The notes: generated by a model from the sequence alone, not told the origin. A DNA stretch of 64,000 nucleotides from Siphonobacter sp. BAB-5405 (GCF_002872335.1 NZ_NJAG01000036.1:124001-188000), one strand, 5' to 3'; positions 24,890 through 34,771 are shown, numbered from the stretch's first letter. A program made the numbers and translations.

Positions 24890-25771
24890 TTATCGATTGA
24901 AATAATGACTCTTCCGCAAATCCTCAATCAGCCCGGCATGGACGGGTTCCCAGCCCAAAGCTGCTCGGGTCTGGGTAGCCGTTGCCGGACTATCGAAGGT
25001 GATAAACCGACTCATCCAGTCAAAATGATTAATGGCCTCTTCGGGCGATACGGAGACCACGGGTACTTGCAGTTCCTGTCCGATTAATTCCGCAATTTCC
25101 CGAACCGGAATACCTTCGTCCCCAATGGCATTGTACCGTTGACCCGTTGCGGCTTTTTCCAGGGCCAGTCGGTATAAGCGGGCCGCATCCAGACGGTGTA
25201 CGGCGGGCCAGCGATTGCTGCCATCTCCTACGTACGCCGAAACGCCCTTCTTCCGGGCCAAATCAATCAGGAACGGTACGAACCCAACATCGCCCTGATC
25301 ATGGACGGAAGGCGGAAGCCGGATCACCGAAGCCTGTACGCCCGCCTCGGCCAAGGCCATAGCCGTAGCTTCGGAGGCCCGGTGCGTGGCCGGAGCCGCG
25401 TTCGTTTCCGTAATGATCCCTCCCTCGCTGGGTACAATCAGAATTCCTCCGGTTACGATCAACGGACGATCCGTACCGACTAACGCCGAGCCGAGGGCTT
25501 CAATGGCTCGCTTGTCCGTTGCCGCCGCCGCATACTGCGAAAAGTCGTGAATAAAGGCCGTATGGATGACGCCATCCGCTGCCGAGGCTCCCTCTTTCAA
25601 TGCTTCCGGATCTTCCAGGTTACCCCTGAGTACGTCCACACCAGTCTTTCGGAGGGACTGGGCGGAGGCATCGGAACGGGCCAGGCCTAACACCTGATGC
25701 CCGGCCGCTAGCAATTCCTGTACAATGGCGGAGCCTACAAAGCCCGTGGCTCCCGTTACAAATACTCGCAT
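24890..25771 (-). CDS. Extended SDR / NAD-dependent epimerase-like oxidoreductase
   Basis: About 293 residues from ATG 25771. N-terminal Rossmann motif MRVFVTGATGFVGSAIVQEL (TGATGFVG), then VLGLARSDASAQSLRKTGVDVLRGNLEDPEAL, ADGVIHTAFIHDF, VIRLPPSVHDQGD, FLIDLARKKGVSAYVGDG and WPAVHRLDAARLYRLALEKA. The canonical YxxxK is not obvious; a His-containing segment (THRASEATA) lies where the catalytic Tyr would be, as in several atypical extended SDRs, so the reaction is uncertain. It follows the Crp/Fnr gene by 109 bases on the same strand and has its own strong terminator. Confidence 0.85.
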   Translation of the reverse strand: MRVFVTGATGFVGSAIVQELLAAGHQVLGLARSDASAQSLRKTGVDVLRGNLEDPEALKEGASAADGVIHTAFIHDFSQYAAAATDKRAIEALGSALVGTDRPLIVTGGILIVPSEGGIITETNAAPATHRASEATAMALAEAGVQASVIRLPPSVHDQGDVGFVPFLIDLARKKGVSAYVGDGSNRWPAVHRLDAARLYRLALEKAATGQRYNAIGDEGIPVREIAELIGQELQVPVVSVSPEEAINHFDWMSRFITFDSPATATQTRAALGWEPVHAGLIEDLRKSHYFNR

Positions 25772-25880
25772 GGTCGTGTATGTTTGTGAGGCGAGTGTTC
25801 GAACGAACGGATTGCTCACTCGCCTGTGATTACGAGGCAAAATTGGACAATCAGGACAGGCAAAAAGAGGACATTTGTCC

Positions 25881-26471
25881 CTATTTTACCGGTTGCCTGA
25901 GCTGATCCTGTCGGATTCGCGTCAGCGTTTTCAAAGAAACGCCGAGGTAAGAGGCCACCATCCGCAAAGGTACGCGGGAGAGAATACCGGGATAGGCTTG
26001 AAGAAAATCCTCGTACTTCTCGGCGGGCGTAGCACTGAAGGTCTGGTAGAGGCGATTGCGACTGAGGTGCAGATGCCGGGAAATCAGTTGTTCGGAATAG
26101 GTTCTAAGGTTGGGGATCGTTTGGAGTAAGGTATCAAACCGATCGCGGTTCCAGATCATCAGCTGACTGTCTTCCAGGGCTTCAATGATGTAGGACGAAG
26201 GCGTGCGATGCGTGTAACTTTCGCCATCGGTAGTCCAGTTCAGTTCCGGGGAAAACTGCATGATGTGTTCCGTACCATCCGCTCCAATTCGATAAGTTCG
26301 CAAAAAGCCCTTAGTAATGAAGATTTTATGCCGGCAGATGTCCCCAGCCTGTAATAAAATAGTTTTTCTGGAAACCGTCCGCTCCACCGCCGCGGCCGTA
26401 ATCATCTGAATCTGTTCCTCCGTCAGATCGATGTGCTGGGCTTTCATATAGTTTTCAAAAATGGCTAACAT
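25881..26471 (-). CDS. Crp/Fnr family transcriptional regulator
   Basis: About 196 residues from ATG 26471. N-terminal cyclic-nucleotide-binding-like beta-roll (RKTILLQAGDICRHKIFITKGFLRTYRI; TEHIMQFSPELNWTTDGESY), a dimerisation helix (FDTLLQTIPNLRTYSEQLIS) and a C-terminal HTH (PLRMVASYLGVSLKTLTRI). It lacks the FNR cysteine cluster. This subfamily is common beside single metabolic genes in Bacteroidota. Position suggests control of the SDR gene downstream and/or the divergent RidA-like gene, with which it shares a 233-base intergenic region. Confidence 0.9.
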   Translation of the reverse strand: MLAIFENYMKAQHIDLTEEQIQMITAAAVERTVSRKTILLQAGDICRHKIFITKGFLRTYRIGADGTEHIMQFSPELNWTTDGESYTHRTPSSYIIEALEDSQLMIWNRDRFDTLLQTIPNLRTYSEQLISRHLHLSRNRLYQTFSATPAEKYEDFLQAYPGILSRVPLRMVASYLGVSLKTLTRIRQDQLRQPVK

Positions 26472-26704
26472 TTTCTGCTGGGGTAAAAAGGGATAAAGCA
26501 ATCGATGAATGACTGGCGTTTTGTCAACTCTTTTACACTAAGGTAATACACAAAAAAGCTTGAATTTCCTGGGATCGTCAAAATCCTGAAGACGCCTTCG
26601 TTTACGCAATTATTTTTTCGCGTTCCAAAAAAGGTATGACATAAGGCTGTCGCTAGAGGCAGTGATTTTTGTACGGTCAAATCAATTCTAACATCGTTAC
26701 CCGC

Positions 26705-27097
26705 ATGGAAAAGCGAACCATTGATCCCTGGAAATGGAGAGAGTACACCAATTCCGTACAAGCCGTTGAAATCAAACAGCCCGCCGGCACGCTCTATTGT
26801 TCCGGACAGGCCGCCATCGATGCTCACGGCCAGCCCAGTACGGCTGACATGCGAACTCAGTTACAACAAACCTTCGCTAATCTGGAGCAACTCATTACGG
26901 AGGCTGGTTACAGTTGTCAGGGTATCGTGCGGCTGAATGTGTATACGACTTCAACGACTGAATTTTTTACAACCTGTGGGGATTTATACCAGTCCTGGAT
27001 CGTCCAACACGGTATTAAACAGGCCACTAGTTTACTGGAAGTGAAAGGTCTTTTTCAGGGGCTAACGATTGAGCTGGAAGCGACTGTAGTGAAGTAA
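26705..27097 (+). CDS. RidA family protein
   Basis: 130 residues from ATG 26705. Rid/YjgF/YER057c fold: AGTLYCSGQAAIDAHGQPS, MRTQLQQTFANLEQLITEAG, IVRLNVYTT and a C-terminal LTIELEATVVK strand. In RidA proper, an Arg in a PARS-type motif binds the imine/enamine carboxylate; here the equivalent segment reads QATSLLEVKGL, with Thr in place of Arg, so enamine deaminase activity is doubtful and a RutC/Rid-subgroup role is more likely. It is divergent from the Crp/Fnr gene and has a terminator directly downstream. Confidence 0.88.
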   Translation: MEKRTIDPWKWREYTNSVQAVEIKQPAGTLYCSGQAAIDAHGQPSTADMRTQLQQTFANLEQLITEAGYSCQGIVRLNVYTTSTTEFFTTCGDLYQSWIVQHGIKQATSLLEVKGLFQGLTIELEATVVK

Positions 27098-27115
27098 ACG
27101 GGATACGCCTGGTCG

Positions 27116-27150
27116 TAAAAAAGGTTCGGTAAATTACCGAACCTTTTTGT
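27116..27150. terminator. Bidirectional hairpin terminator
   Basis: AAAGGTTCGGTAA pairs with TTACCGAACCTTT around a single-base loop, flanked by A and T runs (27117-27149). It lies between the RidA-like gene (plus) and the acyltransferase gene (minus) and can end both. Confidence 0.9.
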
Positions 27151-27186
27151 TGTACTGTAAAATATAATAATTTGAAATAGAGGTGT

Positions 27187-28245
27187 TTATGTCCGTTTGA
27201 AGTAAGTACGAATCGGCTCATCCAAAAATTTCAGGACGATATACGCAAACAGGATTAGTAAGACCACGCCGACGATCATGATCCCAACCAACTCACTCAC
27301 GGGCGGCTTTTTTGCCTCGATGTAACTCAGCACAATCCACAAAAAAGGATAATGCGTCATGTACAGCGGATAGGAAATATCGCCCGAAAATGTACAAATC
27401 CGTTGTAATGTGGGCTCGACGGGCGTACCCGCTCCCAGGGCAATCAGGAAAGGAAAATAGAACACCACGAGCAGCGGATCGACCAACCAGTTGATTGCTT
27501 TCGAAAAAGGTACTAAAAACGTCAGTAGTAGTAAAAGGCCTACTACGCCAAAACCCAGTCGCGTACGAATGATCCAGCGACTCCGATACACGAGCATACC
27601 CGCCAGAAAAGAATAGAAAACCCGGCTTCCGCCGCCCCAAAAGTTATCCCCACCAAATCCCACGGCCAGGTACGTGGATCGGTGGGATTCGTAAAACAGC
27701 GTACCCGCGGCAATCAGGGTTAGGATTGCCAGAATTCTGGTGGGTAATTTGACCAGCACCAAAGCGTAGAGCACATTGGCCAGGTATTCCCAAAACAGCG
27801 TCCAGGTGGGCGGATTGAGGTGAAACAGATTGAAATACCGTTCCCGCACCAGCGGAAAGGGAATCATCAGACAGGAGGTGAGAAACATGCCCAGCGTCTG
27901 ACTGGCGTATACGGAATAGAGTTTGCTAAACGGATCAAAAACGAAGGTCAGTAAGCCAATGACCGAACCGATTACCACCAGCGGGTGTAAACGAATCAGT
28001 CGTCTTTTTAGAAAGGTAAGCACGCCCATCGATCCTAATTTATCATCGTACGCGTAGGCGATGACAAAACCCGACAAGCAGAAGAAAAAATCGACGGCCA
28101 GGTACGCGTGGGCAATGAAACTGTCGTGGTAATCCGGAGTAATGAACTCCATGAAATGGAAAATAACCACGGCTACGGCAGCAATGCCCCGCAGGCCATC
28201 GAGCACTTGAAAATGAGGTTTGGTCGGTACAGAAGAGGTCAGCAT
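27187..28245 (-). CDS. Membrane acyltransferase 3 (OafA/YrhL-like)
   Basis: 352 residues, polytopic inner-membrane protein of the acyltransferase_3 family, which O-acylates surface glycans or lipids. N-terminal signature FQVLDGLRGIAAVAVVIFHF (the catalytic-His helix), then AVDFFFCLSGFVIAYAY and FLKRRLIRLHPL (the R..R.P motif). About ten hydrophobic helices follow, ending ISYPLYMTHYPFLWIVLS and a last helix before FLDEPIRTYFKRT. No adjacent glycosyltransferase points to a substrate. ATG 28245 gives the usual short cytoplasmic lead. Confidence 0.92.
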   Translation of the reverse strand: MLTSSVPTKPHFQVLDGLRGIAAVAVVIFHFMEFITPDYHDSFIAHAYLAVDFFFCLSGFVIAYAYDDKLGSMGVLTFLKRRLIRLHPLVVIGSVIGLLTFVFDPFSKLYSVYASQTLGMFLTSCLMIPFPLVRERYFNLFHLNPPTWTLFWEYLANVLYALVLVKLPTRILAILTLIAAGTLFYESHRSTYLAVGFGGDNFWGGGSRVFYSFLAGMLVYRSRWIIRTRLGFGVVGLLLLLTFLVPFSKAINWLVDPLLVVFYFPFLIALGAGTPVEPTLQRICTFSGDISYPLYMTHYPFLWIVLSYIEAKKPPVSELVGIMIVGVVLLILFAYIVLKFLDEPIRTYFKRT

Positions 28246-28348
28246 ACGGGCTGTTAGGGTACTGGATACGGAGAAGAATTCCTGTCGTAAGATGCTCGGA
28301 AACTTACCTCAGGAGCTAAAAAGAAGCGGAAAACGGTACGTACTAACC

Positions 28349-28380
28349 AAGCCTCCAGATACCGAAATACCTGGAGGCTT
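28349..28380. terminator. Hairpin between esterase and acyltransferase genes
   Basis: AAGCCTCCAG (28349-28358) and CTGGAGGCTT (28371-28380), a perfect 10-bp stem with a 12-base loop, 24 bases after the esterase stop on the minus strand. The A/T run lies on the plus-strand 3' side, so minus-strand termination is only moderately supported. Confidence 0.5.
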
Positions 28381-28403
28381 GAAAAAATACAGCGGTTCGC
28401 CGT

Positions 28404-29282
28404 CTAGCGAAGCTGGCGTTGGAAAAAACGCAACGCTTCTACGTGTACGTCAATATCCTTGGGGTAATCGTGCTTGCCACCGATGACTTTCAGGAGTACT
28501 ACTTCGGGCTTCCCTTTGGCCTGATACGTATATCGTTCTACGGTACGGCCATCGCTGGGATCTGTATCGGGGAGTTTTTCCATCGTTGGTTTGCCGCGAT
28601 ACCCCGCCAGCTCGGCCCAGTAGGCAAAGGTGCGGTCGGTGGAGCGGACTCGGCCCATGTTCATGTTTGGTCCCAGATCGACGACACCGCCCTGATACGG
28701 GTTTACGTTATCTTCTGTACCATTGATGATCAGCACGGGTACGGGTTTGCCCGCGGGCGTGCAGTCCAGATTATTGGTATCGGGCAGATTGGCGATGATG
28801 GCCGTTACGGCTCGGAAGCGATCCGGCATGGTCAGGGCTAGTTTATACGCCATGTGACCACCCCCGGAGGTGCCCACGGCAAAAACCTGCTTTGGCTGAA
28901 TGCCGTAATGCCGCTCAAAGTATTCGATCATGCCCGCAAAGAAAGCCTGCTCGTTGACGTCCTCCTTGTTCGCCAGGGCGGGCGAAGCTTTCCGGCATTC
29001 ATTCCAGTAGCGTTTATAACCATCGGGGTATACCAGCAGCGTGCGGGTGGCCTGGGCCTCCTGTTCCGCTTTTTCGGTGCCCCGCATCATGCCTTTGCCA
29101 TCGCCGCCCGATCCGTGCATGACGAAAGCCAGACTTTGCGGTTGCTGACCCACGGCGGGTTTATGAAAATGGAAGACGCGATAATTTCCTTCAATCTGTA
29201 GGGAATCGGTCAGCACCTGAGCGTGTAATCCACTGAAGGATAACCAACCCAGCACGCTGGTCAGGACAATACGTTTCAACAT
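28404..29282 (-). CDS. Secreted alpha/beta hydrolase, PHB-depolymerase/feruloyl-esterase type
   Basis: 292 residues from ATG 29282, signal peptide MLKRIVLTSVLGWLSFSGLHAQ. Catalytic domain of the LpqC/esterase family: oxyanion-hole motif LAFVMHGSGGDGKGMM, nucleophile VFAVGTSGGGHMAYKLAL, a Pro-Val strand then INGTEDNVNPYQGG (likely catalytic Asp) and VIGGKHDYPKDIDV (catalytic His). Such enzymes cleave ester links in plant cell-wall material or short polyesters; the substrate is not determinable here. It lies 84 bases downstream of the ABC/M1 gene on the same strand. Confidence 0.88.
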   Translation of the reverse strand: MLKRIVLTSVLGWLSFSGLHAQVLTDSLQIEGNYRVFHFHKPAVGQQPQSLAFVMHGSGGDGKGMMRGTEKAEQEAQATRTLLVYPDGYKRYWNECRKASPALANKEDVNEQAFFAGMIEYFERHYGIQPKQVFAVGTSGGGHMAYKLALTMPDRFRAVTAIIANLPDTNNLDCTPAGKPVPVLIINGTEDNVNPYQGGVVDLGPNMNMGRVRSTDRTFAYWAELAGYRGKPTMEKLPDTDPSDGRTVERYTYQAKGKPEVVLLKVIGGKHDYPKDIDVHVEALRFFQRQLR

Positions 29283-29366
29283 TACAATAGATTTAGCATG
29301 CAAGAAGGAACGAAGATCGGAGGCACCACGCTCGGATTCAACAATTGATGAAAATTTTCCTGGAAT

Positions 29367-32300
29367 TCATCGTTGAACCTGCTTGAAAAGGGCGTCGATT
29401 TTCGGGTGAGTGGCAGGTGGACTGACGCGGTACAGTTCGTCCAGCAAATCCGTCGAAACCGGTGCCGCATTCGGATAGGCGTGGGCCGCCAGCAGCCGTC
29501 GCAGGGCCTGATTGACGCGTTTTTCACCGATTAACTCGCTCAATTGATACATCGCTACCAGCCCTTTCGAGTAATGCAGGTGATCGTTTTCGGGTTTGAC
29601 CCGATACAGGGGTTCTTCCGTGGTGAATCCCCTTTCCTGCTCGTAAATTCCCCGGTGCAGGGCGACGTGTTCCAAGGTCTTTTCGTAGCCGAGCGTATGC
29701 TTGACCAGCATTAGCTCGGTATACATGGCCAGTGTTTCGGTCAGTAACTTACTGCCCTCGCGTTCGTCGGGTACCAATTGATTAGCTCCCCACCACTGGT
29801 GCGAGAGTTCGTGGGCGGCTAGTTCGTTGATCACGTCCTGCTGCAGATCTCCGGCCAGATTGGCGTGAAAGAGGAGATCTTCCGTCATGAAAATACTGGC
29901 GGGATACGCCGTGCCGGCAAAGCCCGACGTAAAGGAGGAAACTTCGGCAAAACGAATCCCTGGAAAGGGGTACGGCCCAAATTCCCGCTGGCAGTAATCC
30001 AGAGCCCTTTGCGTCCGTCGGATCAAATGATTCACGTTTTCTGGGTGTTTTGCATCATAATACACCTCGATACCCGTACCCCGATGATTCACCCGCCGAA
30101 GCTGATAGTGAGCCGAGGAAAGAGCAAAACGAAACGGGACCTGAGTGGGCGTCTGAAAATGAAAATACTGGCGATCCTGCTGCGTCCACTGCCCAACCAG
30201 TGATCCAACGCCTACAACGGTCTGAGCGGCGGGCGTCGAAACGAGCATATCCAGTCGAATAAAATCCGTCGGACTGCGGGGAGCTTCCAGCGGTCGTAAA
30301 GGACTGGCGGGGCCTAATCCTCTGTTGCGTCGCTCTTCCGGCGAGCTAATTTCTACATCGGTCTGATAGCCAATTTGCGGAAAATAATTACTGAGTCGGA
30401 GAAACGTTCCATTTTGCACGATGGCATTAAATGCTTCATGGCCCGAAAAACCGTCCCAACCCGAATGAAAGGAGAAATGCAACTGAGCCGTATCGCCGGG
30501 CTGCAAGGGTTTTTCCAAACGCATAAGCTGTGTCTGATGCGGCAGAACTTTACGCAGTTGCCCACGTACCCATACCAGCGAATCCAGTTCAATTCCTTCG
30601 GGGAGGGTCCACAAAACCTGATCAAGGGTCTGGGATGATTGGTTAACGAGCTGATACGTACCCCGTACCCGGTACCTGTGTTGCTCCGGAAATAAATCGA
30701 CCTGCGTTCGAATGTCCGTTACCCGCGGCTTCGGCTGATCGCGGAATCGACGAAACTGCTGTTCATACCACTGCCGCTCCGCGAGCCGATCGCCACGTTT
30801 GGGAACTTTGGCGTGAATGGTCAGGCCCAGCGTAAGACTTCCAACGAGGAATAATACCAGGATTGGTATACTCCGCAGGTGGGGACTTTTTCGCTGTACC
30901 GTAAACGTGAGCAGGAGCAACACAACGCTCCACCCGTAGGCCAGTCGCCAGCTAAAGCTTTCCACGTACGCGTCCCAACCATTCATTTCGCTATAACGCC
31001 CGCTGTACGGTGCGGCCAGGCGAATCAGTGGATGCGTGAGTCCCAGAATTTTACCCAGGGACGTGGAAACGAGTAGCACCACGACGGTCGCCACGAGCAG
31101 GCTAAGTCCTTTCTGGGGAATGAGCCAGTATAGGCATAAAGCCAGTCCACTACTGATGCTTACCGGCAAACCAATGAACGCATACAGAGCTGCGTAAGCC
31201 GACCAGTCGACGGTGGGGTATTGGTACACCCATTGGAAGATTAGAGCCACCCCAATCACCAGCGTAAGCATCAGCACGTGAAGTAGGCTTAGGCTGAGCC
31301 ACTGGGCTACTAACTGCGTCACTTGCTCGGCCGGCGTGGAACGTTCCAGCAGGCTAAAACCTTCGTTGCGGCTCCGATAAAAGAGTTCATGGCTATAGAA
31401 CAGTACGATGCAGACCTGCAAGCCCGGTACGTTGGCCAGAATCCGGTTGACAAAAACGGCCGTAGTCGCGTAGCGTTCGGGCAGACGAATGCCCTGATCC
31501 AGCGTGCCGTAGTATTCCATGGCCATATAAAACACGAGACTCAGGGCCAGTACCGCAAAAGGAATGCTTCGGATGATCCAGAGCAGACTGAGTCGAACTT
31601 CGCTGATGAGGACGGAATAATGGTAAGCAACTCCCTGAGCGAAACCCGTCAGAGGTCGGTATTGCCCCTGAAAGGAATGAGCTGAGGATGTAGGCGAACG
31701 ACGACTTTTCGTAGGGATCTGAAACCGATAGCGAAGTAAACTGAAACCGATGACCAGTCCGGAAAATAATAGGTACCCGCATCGGTTGAGGAGCAATACC
31801 CCGCTAAGCTGCAAAAGCTGACTGTTTTTCTGTACGATAGTCCAGTGATTCGTCTGCTGATAAAAGGCGGACAGTCCCAACGGATCCAGCAAGGCAGCCC
31901 CATACTGGGCTTGTTCCGACGCAGGGAAAGCGGCAGACATGAGCGGCGAGCCCGCATACAGCATCACGACCAGATAAGCCATGTACAGCAGCAGGGCGAC
32001 CATGTATACGAGCAATTTTCGGGAGCTGAACCAGGCTACGCCGCTCAGCAGAGCCACGTACAGGAAAAGGTTCGGTACGCTGAACAGGAAAAAAGGCTGG
32101 GCGTAATACGTCCATTGAAAAGTGCCATTGTATTCGGTCTGCGTGAATTGGGAAAGCAGTACGCCCGTGCTAAGACTTAGCATGAGCAAAGCACTCAGCA
32201 GGAAAACCGCCGTGAACCGTCCCATCAGAAAGGGAACCTTCCTTAGCGGCAGGGCGTACAGAACCGTCTCCAGGTTGGCGTCTTTTTCCCGAAAAAAATA

Positions 32301-32520
32301 CCTGAGCTGAAAAAAAAGCGGTAATAAAGATGCCGGCCAGATTGAATAAACCCGTAAGGTGCGTAAGAGCGTAGCTGCCGTACCGGGTCAATTCTTTGCC
32401 CGGACTAAACGTAAGCTGTGAGCCGATGAAATAGCCGATCAACAAAGCTAGTGCCAGACTTATATAAAAACCGGGTTTGCGGAAGTACGAGTAGAGTTCG
32501 AAGGTAAACGTCGCTTTCAT
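29367..32520 (-). pseudogene. ABC transporter permease / M1 aminopeptidase fusion, with a one-base frameshift
   Basis: About 1050 residues once repaired. The N-terminal part has about 12 hydrophobic helices of an ABC-2-type permease. The C-terminal part (about 540-1050) is an M1 gluzincin metallopeptidase with HELSHQWWGANQL and the downstream zinc-ligand Glu in LLTETLAMYTEL, plus GFAGTAYPASIFMTE, which resembles the exopeptidase loop. The frame breaks in the A8 run (plus strand) at 32310-32317: as written, translation leaves after IFITAFFSAQVFF. Removing one base gives TAFFQLRYFFREKDANLETV, which runs straight into the long downstream frame. The gene overlaps the ATPase gene by ATGA (32517-32520), a translational-coupling arrangement. 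Probably an intact gene with a homopolymer error. Confidence 0.88.
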
Positions 32521-33389
32521 AACGCAGGTTGATTGAGGGTATGAAAATAAACGTCTTCCAGACTAGCCGCTAAGGGCTGATAATCGGGCCCGGGACAGCT
32601 AGTTGCGTAGTAGTGGGCCACGTGCGTACCGCCGACCAACTGCATCGAAAGCAGACCCGGTTGGGAGGCAGCGAGTTCCGCTTTAGCGACGCGTCGCTGC
32701 CAGAGTTTGCCTTCCAGGTTTTGAATGAAAGCTTCGGGTTTGCCCCGGGCGATAATCTGACCCCGATTCATGATCGCCATATCGGTACACAAATGCCGTA
32801 CATCTTCGACCAGATGCGTGGACAGGATGACGATTCGTTCTTCACTGATTTCACTGAGCAGGTTATTGAATCGCAGGCGTTCTTCGGGGTCGAGGCCCGC
32901 CGTAGGTTCGTCCACAATCAATACTTTAGGATCACCGAGCAAGGCCTGAGCAATCCCGAACCGCTGTAGCATACCCCCCGAAAACCGATGAGCTTCCTGA
33001 TGCCGTACGGCGTAGAGATTCGTTTTTTCGAGTAAGGCCAGTACCTGTTCCGTTCGGGACGCCCGGTGAGTAAGGCCTTTCAGAATGGCTAGATGTTGGA
33101 GTAATTCGTAGGCCGATACCTTGGGGTAGACGCCAAAGCCCTGGGGCAGGAAACCCAGGTGTTGCTTGAAGAGCCGGGGCTGTTGCCGAACGTCGAGGTC
33201 GTTCCAGTGAATTTCCCCCTGATCGGCGGTTTGCAGGCCCGCCAGCGTTTTCATGAGTGTTGATTTGCCCGCTCCGTTGGGGCCTAGTAAGCCAAACATA
33301 CCCGGACCGAGATCGAGCGAAACATCGTTGAGGGCTTTGACGCCATTGGCGTACGTTTTGCTAAGGTGTTGAATGCGTAAGCGTTGCAT
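32517..33389 (-). CDS. ABC transporter ATP-binding protein
   Basis: 290 residues. Walker A GLLGPNGAGKSTLMKT (about 34-49), Q-loop LGFLPQGFGVYP, signature HRFSGGMLQRFGIAQAL, Walker B VLIVDEPTAGLD and switch His in IVILSTHLVEDV. It is an ABC-2 exporter-type subunit whose stop overlaps the permease/M1 gene start (ATGA), so the two subunits are made together. The C-terminal 60 residues, after the NBD, are a short accessory extension as in CcmA/BcrA-type ATPases. The transported substrate is unknown. Confidence 0.95.
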   Translation of the reverse strand: MQRLRIQHLSKTYANGVKALNDVSLDLGPGMFGLLGPNGAGKSTLMKTLAGLQTADQGEIHWNDLDVRQQPRLFKQHLGFLPQGFGVYPKVSAYELLQHLAILKGLTHRASRTEQVLALLEKTNLYAVRHQEAHRFSGGMLQRFGIAQALLGDPKVLIVDEPTAGLDPEERLRFNNLLSEISEERIVILSTHLVEDVRHLCTDMAIMNRGQIIARGKPEAFIQNLEGKLWQRRVAKAELAASQPGLLSMQLVGGTHVAHYYATSCPGPDYQPLAASLEDVYFHTLNQPAL

Positions 33390-33461
33390 GGTTGAAAAGA
33401 CATAGCGATCCCCGCCCTCGCCGAAAGCGGGAGTCTAAGAAAACAGGAAGGAGAAAAGGGC

Positions 33462-33671
33462 CTAGGACTCGGCTACGTATTCAAGAATATCGCCGGGTTG
33501 ACAGTCCAGAATCTGACACAGGGCTTCCAGCGTATCGAAACGAATGCCCTTAGCTTTGCCCGTTTTGAGAATGGAAAGGTTAGCCGGAGTAATGCCCAGC
33601 CGCTCAGCCAGTTCTTTGCTCTGCATTTTCCGGCGGGCGAGCATGACATCCACGTTGACAATGATGGGCAT
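33462..33671 (-). CDS. Small Cro/CI-type HTH regulator
   Basis: 69 residues, almost entirely an HTH: VDVMLARRKMQSKELAERLG, then ITPANLSILKTGKAKGIRF with TLEALCQILDCQPGDILEYV, as in HTH_26/YozG-like regulators. It starts one base after the stop of the DUF2975 membrane protein, a pairing that recurs in many bacteria and in which the two proteins probably form a small regulatory unit. It lies upstream of the ABC genes on the same strand and may regulate them. Confidence 0.92.
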   Translation of the reverse strand: MPIIVNVDVMLARRKMQSKELAERLGITPANLSILKTGKAKGIRFDTLEALCQILDCQPGDILEYVAES

Positions 33672-33672
33672 A

Positions 33673-34185
33673 CTAAATAATTAAGTCCTGTTCATTTTGA
33701 AGCGTAAGCCCCTGTTGAAAAATAACAGCTAGAAAATACGTAAACACGCCGAGCAGGAAATGCAGGCTGATGAGTACTTCCACCGGCGAACCAAGGGGAT
33801 AAACCAGCGAAATCAGCACGGTTACCAGCGTAGGTAACAGCAGATTCCCCCGGTAAAACCACTGCAATTGCCGGATGCCGTAGGTAGTAAACAGTCGGGT
33901 TTGGGTAAAAACCGTAAAAACCCGACTCACCAGATAAAAGAACAGCGTATACATGCCCAGTAACAACAGAAACATGCACAGATAGCCAGGATTGTACTCT
34001 CCCAGTAGGTACGGTTTGGTGGTGAAGGGATAATAAATTTCAAATCGGCTTTGCTGCTCATTTACATGGAATGACCAGCCCGTGGCAAAAGCCAGGGCAG
34101 AAAGTAGAAAGGAAAGTCCATAGCCCAGGGCCGCCAGGCGGGTCAGGATAAACAGGATGCGGGAGATAAAACGAACGGTTGCCAT
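33673..34185 (-). CDS. DUF2975 membrane protein
   Basis: 170 residues with four hydrophobic helices (about 15-35, 75-98, 117-137 and 140-160). The layout matches the DUF2975 family, small integral membrane proteins nearly always coupled to a YozG-like HTH regulator, as here (gap of 1 base). Function of the family is not established; a membrane-tethering or sensing partner for the HTH protein is inferred. Confidence 0.85.
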   Translation of the reverse strand: MATVRFISRILFILTRLAALGYGLSFLLSALAFATGWSFHVNEQQSRFEIYYPFTTKPYLLGEYNPGYLCMFLLLLGMYTLFFYLVSRVFTVFTQTRLFTTYGIRQLQWFYRGNLLLPTLVTVLISLVYPLGSPVEVLISLHFLLGVFTYFLAVIFQQGLTLQNEQDLII

Positions 34186-34290
34186 CGGTAAGAATCGTTA
34201 GACCTTACAAAGCAACAATTAATTATCGTAAAACAATAATTAATCAAGAAAAATAATAATCTCTTTTGAGGGAACCCTATGTGTTCGCAC

Positions 34291-34767
34291 TTAGGCCGTA
34301 CCGCTTCGAAGCCGAGTGTCCAGCGGTAATACTCGCTGGTGAATCAGCTGAACGTCGATATAAGCCGGGTGACGCGGATGTAACAGCAGGTTGTACGATT
34401 CAGGCATGATGACCGAGGGTACGCCTACGGCCAGACAAAAGGGATCTTTCAGCCATTCTTTCAAAATGGTCTGGCTGGCGAAGAGGGAGGGAGCGTTCCA
34501 GTATGCGGGCAACTGACTGGGGTTCAGCCAGAAAACGGTTTCTGGGTCTTCGGGAAGGCGGAGTGTACTAAGCCACAAACGGGGCAACTCGCTCGTGAGC
34601 AGGGGCGGCAGGTGGACCAGCGTTTCCAGCAGGGCCAGTTCCGGCGTTCGGCTGGTGTAGAGAATACCGATGCCTTTGGGGTTCCAGCGACCCCCGTATT
34701 TATAACTCCCCACCGTCGACAAGGGGTCCGTATGGTAAGGTTCTTTGTTGATACGAAATACGTCCAT
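34291..34767 (-). CDS. RES-domain toxin (NAD+-degrading)
   Basis: 158 residues. RES domain (named for its conserved Arg-Glu-Ser): MDVFRINKEPY, SYKYGGRWNPKGIGILYTSR, ELALLETLVH, then the C-terminal half ending IDVQLIHQRVLPLDTRL. The family depletes NAD+ by phosphorolysis or hydrolysis and is toxic unless bound by its Xre/MbcA-type antitoxin, encoded directly upstream. ATG 34767 lies 4 bases past the antitoxin stop; an in-frame TTG at 34794 would overlap the antitoxin and is less likely. The catalytic Arg, Tyr and Glu positions look intact. Confidence 0.93.
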   Translation of the reverse strand: MDVFRINKEPYHTDPLSTVGSYKYGGRWNPKGIGILYTSRTPELALLETLVHLPPLLTSELPRLWLSTLRLPEDPETVFWLNPSQLPAYWNAPSLFASQTILKEWLKDPFCLAVGVPSVIMPESYNLLLHPRHPAYIDVQLIHQRVLPLDTRLRSGTA

Positions 34768-34771
34768 GTAC

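Noticed and set aside
24682-24927. 81-codon minus-strand frame downstream of the SDR gene
   Set aside because: It crosses the SDR terminator hairpin and the SDR stop and has no recognisable family, so it is a chance frame.
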